Shown piece after piece: positions 1 to 7,970 of a stretch of 64,000 nt of DNA. The notes under the pieces are model-generated. The model was given only the letters and a program-made list of their open reading frames with translations, was not told the origin of the DNA and did no database searches. Position 1 is the stretch's first letter, and every line of letters starts with the position of its first letter. A program made the translations under genes and the position numbers. This DNA comes from Flammeovirgaceae bacterium (GTDB taxonomy: Bacteria > Bacteroidota > Bacteroidia > Cytophagales > Cyclobacteriaceae), in the NCBI GenBank assembly GCA_016709845.1, contig JADJMA010000035.1:24737-88736 (forward strand). Reading direction: 5' to 3'.

Positions 1-638
1 ACAAGGCTTGTTTCTTTAGTAGAACGTTATTGTTTGATGTGAACGTGGTAATTGATGCCAGTGCGGGAAGGTATTTTAATTCGCCAATTGCCTTAATCAA
101 GCGTACTTGCGCAGGCACAGATTGATTTGGCAAGGCATCCATGATTACTTTTTTTGCATCTTCAGTGCGTATTGCTACCAGCGTTGAGATAGCAGGATCA
201 TAAGAATCTTTATCGCCAATATAATTTTGAGAACCGCTACTGATTCATTTGACCCAACCAATTTCAGGTTATCCATGAAATAGGCTTTTACTTCAGCGTT
301 GGTACTTTTTTCAAAGCAGCCAGATAAGCGTGTTCAATTTTTGCTTTATCTTCTTTGGTTATGGAATAATGCGTTAACAAGGATACCGCATATCGAAAAG
401 GTATCCCTGCTTTTACTCCATTGGGTTGCACGCCATCCGTTACTAATTGTAAACCTTCATCTCCGAGGCCGATGACCTCCTTAAAAATTCGGGTAGCTTG
501 CTGATTATCCGTGGCGGGCAACAGGGCCAACACATCGGCTACTTTCGTCTTAACTAATCGTTGATCTTGCGCTGAAAGTAACAGCGGAACAAAAATTAAC
601 AGCAGAAAAAATAGCGGGGTGATTTTATATAGTCTCAT
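1..638 (-). CDS. Secreted HEAT-like repeat protein, 3' part outside window, frame-broken
   Basis: The N-terminus has a clear signal peptide (hydrophobic run, then LLLSAQDQ). What follows is alpha-helical and alanine/leucine-rich, resembling HEAT-type repeats; this family call is inference. The first frame stops at 288 after KKVPTLK. Reading on after one-base shifts near 295 and 240 gives a continuous protein (for example NAEVKAYFMDNLKLVG, then IGDKDSYDPAISTLVAIR and LIKAIGELKYLPALASI) that runs off the window start. The gene lies 24 bases downstream of the Tat-exported oxidoreductase on the same strand, so the two are probably co-transcribed. Similar secreted pairs in Bacteroidota are often linked to carbohydrate use, but no substrate can be named. 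The two breaks are probably sequencing errors. Confidence 0.55.
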
Positions 639-662
639 TTCTTTGTAGTCTAAAAGTGGTGA

Positions 663-1949
663 TTAGATTTTCCAAGGGCCTCTCATCGGTTGATTGATCA
701 GTCTATTAGCAGCCTCATCGTTGATGAACTCTTGCTTAACCGGATCAAAATCCAATGATCTTCCTAATTGAAGGGCTATCTTACCCATGTTTACGATGGT
801 TGCCGATCGGAAGCCATTCAATTCATTGAGGCCAAACTTCTTTCGGCTTCTGACAGAATCTGAAAATACCGTCATCTGTGGTTCGGGATCAGGCAGCGTA
901 TCGATAACTTTTAAAATATTTGGAATATCTGATTTAAAGCTGCGGTAAATTTTTCCATTGGGCCCTTCAATGTATGGCACGTTTGCATCTTTGTTCTCGC
1001 CATCTAAAATAATCTTACACCCATCCGCATAGGTAAATTCAATCCGCCTCCAGGTACCTACGGCATCATCATGTTGTTGCGGACAATCAACATCTACGCG
1101 TATTGGACTTGTATTATCTTTTCCTAAAAAATATTGAACGGGGTCTATATAATGTTGTCCCATATCACCGAGACCTCCACCATCGTAATCCCAATAACCC
1201 CGGAATGTACTATGCACCCGGTGAGGGTTGTATGGCTTATACTGAGCCGGACCGAGCCACATATCATAATCCAATTCAGAGGGTACGGGCATAGGTTCAA
1301 GATTTGTTTTTCCTACCCAATAAAACTTCCAGTTAAAACCAGTCACTCCGCTGATTGTCACTTTTAGTGGCCAGCCTAACATTCCACTATCAACGACTTT
1401 TTTCAAAGGCTTAACCGTTGTTCCCATTCCATAGAAATTATCTTTAAACCTAAACCAGGTATTGAGCCTGAACATGCGACCATATTGTTCCATAGCCTCA
1501 ATCACTCGCTTGCCTTCACCTATCGTTTTGGTCATAGGCTTTTCGCACCACACGTCTTTGCCTGCCTGAGCTGCCATTACCGACATAATGCCATGCCAAT
1601 GCGGAGGTGTGGCAATGTGAACCACATCAATATCCGGTTGTGTTAGCAATTCTCTGAAATCGGAATACCCGCGCACATTTCCACCTGCCAATGCAATCCC
1701 ATCTTTCAGGTGATTTTTATCAACGTCACACATGGCCACCACTTTAGTGCCTTCATAGGCAATGTGCCCACGCCCCATGCCACCTACACCAATAATGCCT
1801 TTAGTAAGCATATCGCTGGGTGCCATAAACCCTGGGCCGCCTAATACATGGCGAGGTACAATAGCAAAAGCACTAATAACAAGAGCCGATTTCTTTATGA
1901 ATTCTCTGCGTGATGGATGCGTAGAACTGATGTTTTTTTCTTTTTTCAT
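663..1949 (-). CDS. Gfo/Idh/MocA-family oxidoreductase with Tat signal
   Basis: This 428-residue protein starts with a twin-arginine signal (SRREFIKK followed by a hydrophobic stretch), so it should be exported folded with its NAD(P) cofactor. A Rossmann glycine motif (GVGGMGRGH) follows at about residue 55, then the family's EKP motif (WCEKPMTKT) at about residue 137 and a C-terminal alpha/beta domain with GGGLGDMGQHYID. The family carries out nicotinamide-dependent oxidoreduction of sugars, inositols and related compounds. Exported Bacteroidota members are usually of unknown substrate, and none is proposed here. The length is normal and the frame is intact. The HEAT-like gene follows 24 bases downstream. 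Confidence 0.88.
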   Translation of the reverse strand: MKKEKNISSTHPSRREFIKKSALVISAFAIVPRHVLGGPGFMAPSDMLTKGIIGVGGMGRGHIAYEGTKVVAMCDVDKNHLKDGIALAGGNVRGYSDFRELLTQPDIDVVHIATPPHWHGIMSVMAAQAGKDVWCEKPMTKTIGEGKRVIEAMEQYGRMFRLNTWFRFKDNFYGMGTTVKPLKKVVDSGMLGWPLKVTISGVTGFNWKFYWVGKTNLEPMPVPSELDYDMWLGPAQYKPYNPHRVHSTFRGYWDYDGGGLGDMGQHYIDPVQYFLGKDNTSPIRVDVDCPQQHDDAVGTWRRIEFTYADGCKIILDGENKDANVPYIEGPNGKIYRSFKSDIPNILKVIDTLPDPEPQMTVFSDSVRSRKKFGLNELNGFRSATIVNMGKIALQLGRSLDFDPVKQEFINDEAANRLINQPMRGPWKI

Positions 1950-2049
1950 TCGATTGGAGATTATGAATGGCTATGGAAATGATTTAGGAAGAAAGAGTTG
2001 TCTATAATTCTGATAGAAAAATACGAACCCAATGTACTTCTTTAAGGTC

Positions 2050-2077
2050 AAAAAAAAACCGGAGTTAGACGTCCGGT
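2050..2077 (-). terminator. Rho-independent terminator of the GH3-family gene
   Basis: On the minus strand ACCGGA and TCCGGT form a 6-bp stem with an 8-base loop, followed by a run of eight or more T. It lies 11 bases past the stop codon of the GH3-family gene. Confidence 0.8.
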
Positions 2078-2088
2078 AATTTTATTTT

Positions 2089-3585
2089 TCAAGATTTGAG
2101 CTTTATCAACTCATCAGCCAGTTTTCTGTCGTTGCTCAACCGAGGCACTTTATTCTGTCCACCCAACTTGCCTTGCGATTTCATGTATTCGATAAAACTA
2201 TTTTTTTGCAACGAAACGATCTTAAGTGTACGCAAAATATTTCCCGTGATCAAATCATCATAATAAACATTGAGCGACCGAAGTTGATTATCTAACTCTA
2301 TTGAAAATGCCTGAATATCCTGTGGCGCATTGGCAAATTCAATCAACCATTCATGATGCGGCATACCTTCGGCAGGAGCCACATTGGGTGCTACGGTAAA
2401 TTCAACCAACTCCACTTCGGGAAATTTCTCCGTAGTAAACTTCATCGCTTTCTCTACCTCTTCACCAATCACATGTTCGCCAAACGCTGATATAAAATGC
2501 TTGATCCGGCCGCTCACGATAACACGATAAGGATTTTTGGATACGAATTTTATTGTATCACCAATCGAGTAGCCCCATAACCCTGCATTACTGTTAATAA
2601 TCACCGCATAGTTTTTTCCTAGCTCTACTTCTTCAATAGAAAGTCGGGTAGGTTTTTCATTGAAGTATTCCTCTGCCGGAACAAACTCAAAGAAAATTCC
2701 TGAGTTCAAAAGAAGCAACAACCCTTCTAGATGTTGCGAATCCTGATAGGCAATAAAACCCTCCGAGGCCGGGTAGGTTTCTATAGAATCAACAGGCCTA
2801 CCAATCGTTTCAAAAAGTTTTGCCCGATAGGGCTCAAAGTTTACACCACCATACACAAACATATTAAAGTTGGGAAATATGTCTTTTACCTTTTTACCGG
2901 TGCGCGCAACAATTCTGTCAAAATACATTTGTGCCCAAGGGGGTATGCCCGAAATCAACGTCATATTTTCCTTAAGTGTTTCGTCTATAATTTTATCAAG
3001 CTTAGTTTCCCAATCGTCTATGCAATTGGTGGCATAACTTGGTTTTTGATTGGTGCGCAAATAGCCCGGCACGTGATGATTAACTATTCCCGAAAGGCGA
3101 CCGGTATTTATTCCTGCTTTCAAATCCAACTCCGGGCTACCAGAAAGAAAGATTAACCCGCCATCTAAAAAATTTGCCTTACCCGTTTCATGCACATAGC
3201 TGAGCAACGCATTACGCGCACTGTTAATATGGTTGGGAACCGATTCTTTTGTAATAGGAATATACTTGGTGCCTGATGTAGTACCCGATGTTTTTGCAAA
3301 ATAAGCCGGCTTCCCTTTCCAAAGCACATCCGATTCTCCATGAATAACTTTTTCTAGATAAGGCTTAAGCTCTTCGTAGGCGCGAATAGGTACTTGTTTA
3401 ATAAAATCTGCATGGTTCTTTATTGATTCAAACCCATGATCCTTTCCAAAAATAGTATGCTGTGCGGAACGAATTATATCGGTAAAAACTTTATTCTGCG
3501 ACAACACAGGTTTTGATGACCATTCTTTGGTTTGAGCGGCTATGTAAGCGGCAAAAGGTCTGGCTAGTACTGCGCGTATCCCCAT
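2089..3585 (-). CDS. GH3 auxin-responsive promoter family protein (acyl-adenylating enzyme family)
   Basis: The 498 residues match the GH3 family throughout. The ATP/AMP-binding loop is visible as KTSGTTSGTKYIPITK at about residue 100, followed by YPASEGFIAYQ and the adenylate-contact region GLWGYSIGDTIKF. Plant GH3 enzymes conjugate amino acids to auxin or jasmonate through an acyl-adenylate. Bacterial homologues are widespread in Bacteroidota, where the acid and amine substrates are unknown. The protein has no signal peptide, so it is cytoplasmic. It stands alone, divergent from htrA, with its own terminator. The length is typical of the bacterial branch. Confidence 0.87.
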   Translation of the reverse strand: MGIRAVLARPFAAYIAAQTKEWSSKPVLSQNKVFTDIIRSAQHTIFGKDHGFESIKNHADFIKQVPIRAYEELKPYLEKVIHGESDVLWKGKPAYFAKTSGTTSGTKYIPITKESVPNHINSARNALLSYVHETGKANFLDGGLIFLSGSPELDLKAGINTGRLSGIVNHHVPGYLRTNQKPSYATNCIDDWETKLDKIIDETLKENMTLISGIPPWAQMYFDRIVARTGKKVKDIFPNFNMFVYGGVNFEPYRAKLFETIGRPVDSIETYPASEGFIAYQDSQHLEGLLLLLNSGIFFEFVPAEEYFNEKPTRLSIEEVELGKNYAVIINSNAGLWGYSIGDTIKFVSKNPYRVIVSGRIKHFISAFGEHVIGEEVEKAMKFTTEKFPEVELVEFTVAPNVAPAEGMPHHEWLIEFANAPQDIQAFSIELDNQLRSLNVYYDDLITGNILRTLKIVSLQKNSFIEYMKSQGKLGGQNKVPRLSNDRKLADELIKLKS

Positions 3586-3774
3586 AGTGCAAAAGTAAGT
3601 GCTTAAAGGTTTTCAACCTTATTTAGGTTGCAAATTAAGTTCAAAACCTTATGCGATCAATCTGACAAAGCTTCCGGTTTTTATTTTTGGGTTAATTTTT
3701 GCCAACTATCAAAATCTTCCTTTGTCAGGAAACTTAAAAAGCCATTGATCGTTCGAATAGTAAACATTGATATC

Positions 3775-5208
3775 ATGAATACTTTGAAAATTATTGTAGT
3801 GGGATTCCTTTCGGGATTGGCCGGTGCCTATAGTTTCTATTCCTATCAACAAGAAAAAGCAGGCCGCCAACCGGAAGAGAATCGATTTCAGGTTACCGAC
3901 TATAAACCCACCGAAGTTTACCGACCCAACCTTATTAAATCCAGTGATCCGGTAACCCCTACAGAAAGCGTTGATTTCAGTGAGGCTGCCATAAAAGCAA
4001 CGCCCAGTGTTGTTTATATAAACAGTATCTCCCAAAGCGGTCAAGCCTATTCGCCCTGGGATCTTTTATTTGGTGGCGGTGGCCCACAAACTCAGGTGAG
4101 CAGTGGCTCGGGTGTAATTTTCTCTTCGGACGGATACATTGTTACCAACAATCACGTTATTGAATCAGCCGAAAAAATTCAGGTGCTGTATAATAAAAAG
4201 TCTTATGAGGCCGAGTTAGTGGGCACCGATCCATCCACCGATCTGGCCGTATTAAAAATTAAAGAAACCGATCTTCCGGCTATCACACTGGGTAGTTCTC
4301 GAAACCTTCAGGTAGGTGAATGGGTAGTTGCGGTAGGTAATCCCTTCTCGCTTTCTTCCACCGTTACGGTTGGGGTTGTAAGTGCCAAGGGCAGAAAGAT
4401 TAACATTGTGGATGATCGTTTTCCAATTGAATCTTTTATCCAGACTGATACCGCGATCAACCCTGGTAATAGTGGTGGAGCCCTTGTCAATAAAAAAGGA
4501 GAATTGGTTGGAATAAACACGGCCATTCTCTCGCGCACCGGTTCCTATACGGGTTATGCCTTTGCCGTTCCTGTTGATATTGTAGCGAAAGCTGTGGCTG
4601 ACCTGATAAAATACGGCACTCCTCAAAAAGCAATTTTTGGAGGGAATGTAATAGAGTACGATTATCTGAATGCTAAGAAATATGGCCTTAATGAAAACGT
4701 AAAAGAATTTAAAGGAGTTTTGGTGGGTAAAGTAGACCGTACTGGAGCCGCAGCCACTGCAGGATTGCAGGAAGGTGATATTATCACCAAAATAAATGGA
4801 ATTGAAATTAACAGCGAAAGTACCTTTGAAGAGGAATTGAGTTTCCGCTACCCGGGCGATAAGATTACCGTGGACTATTTACGCAACAATAAAGCAGGAA
4901 GTGCTTCACTAACTTTGTTGAATAAAAAAGGAGACACCAGTTTAGTACGTAGAAAAATTTACAGTGACGAAAGACTAGGCGCTAATCTGGAAGCGGATGA
5001 TTATGGAGTTAAGATTTCCAAAATTCAGGATGGCCTCTTTAAAAGAATTGGGTTGCCTGAAAATTATACGATCATTCAGATTAATCGCAAGCAAGTAAAA
5101 GAGCCACAAGATGTAATTGATTTCTTTAACACGTATAAAGGGCGCGTATACCTTTATGGAATCAATGGTGCCAAGCAACAGATCCCGCTTTCGTTTTACT
5201 TGCAATAA
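3775..5208 (+). CDS. htrA: HtrA/Deg-family periplasmic serine protease with PDZ domain
   Basis: The chosen start (3775, MNTLKIIVVGFLSG) gives 477 residues with an N-terminal membrane anchor or signal. An upstream in-frame start at 3628 would put 49 extra residues before the signal and is unlikely. The catalytic triad is complete: His in TNNHVIE, Asp in STDLAVLKI and Ser in NPGNSGGALV. A first PDZ domain follows (KVDRTGAAATAGLQEGDII), then a second weaker C-terminal PDZ-like domain. Proteins of this family degrade or refold damaged envelope proteins. The gene sits between GH3 (divergent) and dnaA (convergent), so it is probably monocistronic. Confidence 0.92.
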   Translation: MNTLKIIVVGFLSGLAGAYSFYSYQQEKAGRQPEENRFQVTDYKPTEVYRPNLIKSSDPVTPTESVDFSEAAIKATPSVVYINSISQSGQAYSPWDLLFGGGGPQTQVSSGSGVIFSSDGYIVTNNHVIESAEKIQVLYNKKSYEAELVGTDPSTDLAVLKIKETDLPAITLGSSRNLQVGEWVVAVGNPFSLSSTVTVGVVSAKGRKINIVDDRFPIESFIQTDTAINPGNSGGALVNKKGELVGINTAILSRTGSYTGYAFAVPVDIVAKAVADLIKYGTPQKAIFGGNVIEYDYLNAKKYGLNENVKEFKGVLVGKVDRTGAAATAGLQEGDIITKINGIEINSESTFEEELSFRYPGDKITVDYLRNNKAGSASLTLLNKKGDTSLVRRKIYSDERLGANLEADDYGVKISKIQDGLFKRIGLPENYTIIQINRKQVKEPQDVIDFFNTYKGRVYLYGINGAKQQIPLSFYLQ

Positions 5209-5230
5209 ATAGATTTGAAATAGAAGCTAA

Positions 5231-6664
5231 CTAAGCTGTCATTCGCGACTTGAACTTCTTGGTCAGGTCGTCTACGCTGTTTTTAAAATTCGCATCGGTC
5301 TTCATCATGTCTTCTACCGATTCGAGAGCATGAATTACCGTGCTGTGATCGCGACCTCCAAAATTTTCGCCTATGAGCGCTAACGTAAGTTGTGTGTAGC
5401 GCTTACAAAAATACATGGCCACTTGGCGTGGGATAACGATCTCACGCTTCTTTACCTTACTCTTCATTTGTTCCAGGCTTACTTTAAAATAGTCGGCCAC
5501 GGTCTTTTGAATATAATCGACACTAACATCAGACTGTATTTCCTTAACGATATTTTTCAAGACCTCTTTGGCGAGTTCCAAATCAATATCTTTCTTCAAT
5601 AAGGTTGCATGAAATAGCAAGGAGTTAAGAACTCCTTCCATGTCGCGCAAATTGGTATCTACACTATACGCCAGGTATTCGGCCACTTCAGTGGGAATTT
5701 CAATTCCATCCGATTGCATTTTATTATGAATGATGGCCAGTTTAGTTTCAAAATCCGGCTCTTGCAAATCAGCCGTTAATCCCCATTTAAACCGCGATAA
5801 CAATCTCTCCTGAAAGCCTTTCAAATCACGTGGCGGGCAATCGCTAGTCATGATAATCTGTTTACCCGATTGATGGAGCTGGTTGAAAATATGAAAAAAC
5901 ATTTCCTGCGTTTTCTCACGTCCTGCCAAAAACTGCACATCATCAAGAATTAACAGATCAACCTGCAGGTAATAGTTTTGAAACTCCTGAATCTTATGAT
6001 TTTGTAAAGCATTCAAAAACTGACTGGTGAAATCATTTTGATCAATATACAAAACGATTTTTTCAGGCAGGTTCTTTTTTATTTCATTACCAATGCTTTG
6101 CACCAAATGTGTTTTACCAACACCAACACCGCCATAAAGCATCAAAGGATTAAAAGAGGTGGTACCTGGCTTTTTCGCTACTGCTACACCGGCCGATCTG
6201 GCTAAACGATTACAATCGCCTTCTACAAAATTATCGAAGGTATAATTTGGATTGAGTCTTGAGTTAACGGTTTGCGGATTGAGTGGCTTAAAAGTAAATG
6301 GAGAATAATCTTCATGCACGCCACTCCCACTCATCGATTGAATGTGATTGCGTTTCATTCCATTTCCATTCGGGTAATTCACCATTAAAGGTGGATTCTT
6401 TTGATTGCCGCTATCCACTATAACAGAATATTCGAGCCGTGCATTAGGCCCCAGTACTTCGTGTATTGCTCTCTTTAAAACCGGTACGTAATGCTCCTCG
6501 AGCCACTCATAAAAAAATTGTGAGGGCACCTGAATAGTGAGCACATCGTCTTCATGCTTTAACGGATTTATCGGCTTAAACCACGTATTATAATTTTGCT
6601 CGTCTACTTCTTTACGAATTATTTCGAGACAATCACTCCATACAGTTGTGCAATCAACGACCAT
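5231..6664 (-). CDS. dnaA: Chromosomal replication initiator DnaA
   Basis: The 477-residue protein has all four DnaA domains. The N-terminal helicase-interaction domain begins CTTVWSDCLEIIRKEV, and a variable linker follows. The AAA+ core has Walker A GGVGVGKTHLVQ and Walker B LLILDDVQFL. The C-terminal DNA-binding domain carries the signature GGRDHSTVIHAL. DnaA binds and melts oriC to start replication. The flanks are htrA and mutA rather than dnaN or gyrB, so the gene is not in the classical oriC arrangement, and I see no cluster of DnaA boxes next to it. The frame is intact. Confidence 0.97.
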   Translation of the reverse strand: MVVDCTTVWSDCLEIIRKEVDEQNYNTWFKPINPLKHEDDVLTIQVPSQFFYEWLEEHYVPVLKRAIHEVLGPNARLEYSVIVDSGNQKNPPLMVNYPNGNGMKRNHIQSMSGSGVHEDYSPFTFKPLNPQTVNSRLNPNYTFDNFVEGDCNRLARSAGVAVAKKPGTTSFNPLMLYGGVGVGKTHLVQSIGNEIKKNLPEKIVLYIDQNDFTSQFLNALQNHKIQEFQNYYLQVDLLILDDVQFLAGREKTQEMFFHIFNQLHQSGKQIIMTSDCPPRDLKGFQERLLSRFKWGLTADLQEPDFETKLAIIHNKMQSDGIEIPTEVAEYLAYSVDTNLRDMEGVLNSLLFHATLLKKDIDLELAKEVLKNIVKEIQSDVSVDYIQKTVADYFKVSLEQMKSKVKKREIVIPRQVAMYFCKRYTQLTLALIGENFGGRDHSTVIHALESVEDMMKTDANFKNSVDDLTKKFKSRMTA

Positions 6665-6869
6665 TTAAATTAGCTAGCGGTTTCCTGAAAATTCCCCAAT
6701 TTTTTTATGGCGGGAGACAAAGGTGTAAAAAAAACAAAGAACAAAAAAACAAAAAACACCCTTGCTTTATAAGATTTTCTTTAGCATTATAATTCCTGAC
6801 GGAAATCATAAATTAATTGCTTTACTCAGAACTATAATTCAACTTGAAACCAGTATTTCAAACGAATTC
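6665..6869. other. dnaA/mutA divergent intergenic region with A-tract block
   Basis: The divergent spacer holds an unusual stretch at about 6725-6760 made of A-tracts of 3 to 8 bases separated by single C or G residues, flanked by GGTGT and ACACC. CACCTTTG on the minus strand (6717-6724) is one base away from a TANNTTTG -7 element and could serve dnaA. No DnaA-box cluster was seen. Confidence 0.4.
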
Positions 6870-7970
6870 ATGGCCGAAAAGACTTCACAAAATTCACCCG
6901 TTATTAATTTTACCAAACCAACCATAGAAGCATGGCTTGAAGCGGCAAAAAGTGAGCTTAATGGAGCTAATCCAATTGAAAAACTTACGATTTCGAAGGG
7001 CTCATTAAAAATTAAACCCTACTATCATCAGTCAATTCCAGAAGTAAATCAGCCTGATTTTTCTTTGCATCCCTCGGTAAATCCATACTATGGGCCCAGA
7101 TGTTGGCTTAATATGCCGCGCATTCTTGTTTCAAATGAAAAGCAAGCCAACCAGGCAGCGTTGCATTGTCTTGCTAACGGTGCCGATGGAATTTTATTTG
7201 AGCCGGGCAAACCAACAATCCAATTTGAAACCTTATTGGATCAAATTAAAACGGAATTTTGCACACTCTCCTGGTTAGTCAATGATGACTATTCAGATTC
7301 GATTTCTGATTTGAATTTATGGATCGGCAAAAACGAACTCAAAAAAAATATTTCGGGTACCATTATTTGGGAAGAAAGCCCTAAGGGAGACTTTAATCAC
7401 CTATTGACCTGTACTCAAGTATCCCCTTTCGGGATTTTAGTGAAGGCTAAACCTAATCCTGATGACGAAATTGCTGATGCACGTTTAAATGCAATTTCTA
7501 CGATTGAATTTATGATCAAACAAAAAATATCGGTAGACACTGCTATTCGCGGAATTTCATTTTCGATTTCTATGGGTACCGATTTCTTTATGGAGATTGC
7601 CAAAATAAAATCTCTCCGAAATTTATGGTATCAAATACAGCAAGCATATGGCGCTGCTGTGGCTCATCCTGTGCATATTCACGTCACTGCAAAAGCATGG
7701 CTTGATGAACACTATCAACCACACGGAAACATGATCAAATCCACAACGAGCGCCATCGCTGCGATACTTGGAGGATGCGATAGTCTAACCATAGAGCCAG
7801 AAGCCGAACAAGAAATGATGAATCGAATTGCGCGAAATGTATCTTCTATCTTGCGTGAAGAGTCTTATCTTTCTAAAGTAGCTGACCCTACAGCAGGGTC
7901 TTACTATCTGGATTGCCTTACGGCCGACATATCAGAAAAAGCGTGGCAAAAATTTCAATCCAAGGTATGA
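6870..7970 (+). CDS. mutA: Methylmalonyl-CoA mutase small subunit, short form
   Basis: This gives 366 residues from the ATG at 6870 (MAEKTSQNSP). An in-frame ATG at 6762 would add 36 poorly conserved residues. The protein is the TIM-barrel mutase domain only: it ends soon after ADPTAGSYYLD, with no recognisable C-terminal cobalamin-like domain, and is therefore much shorter than the classical small subunit of roughly 600 residues. In the heterodimer the small subunit does not bind B12 and plays a structural role. The stop overlaps the mutB start (ATGA at 7967-7970), implying translational coupling. With mutB it interconverts succinyl-CoA and methylmalonyl-CoA. Confidence 0.88.
   Translation: MAEKTSQNSPVINFTKPTIEAWLEAAKSELNGANPIEKLTISKGSLKIKPYYHQSIPEVNQPDFSLHPSVNPYYGPRCWLNMPRILVSNEKQANQAALHCLANGADGILFEPGKPTIQFETLLDQIKTEFCTLSWLVNDDYSDSISDLNLWIGKNELKKNISGTIIWEESPKGDFNHLLTCTQVSPFGILVKAKPNPDDEIADARLNAISTIEFMIKQKISVDTAIRGISFSISMGTDFFMEIAKIKSLRNLWYQIQQAYGAAVAHPVHIHVTAKAWLDEHYQPHGNMIKSTTSAIAAILGGCDSLTIEPEAEQEMMNRIARNVSSILREESYLSKVADPTAGSYYLDCLTADISEKAWQKFQSKV

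Noticed and set aside
5231..6869. Origin of replication at dnaA
   Set aside because: I found no cluster of DnaA boxes, and the neighbours are not typical oriC genes. Only an A-tract block is present.
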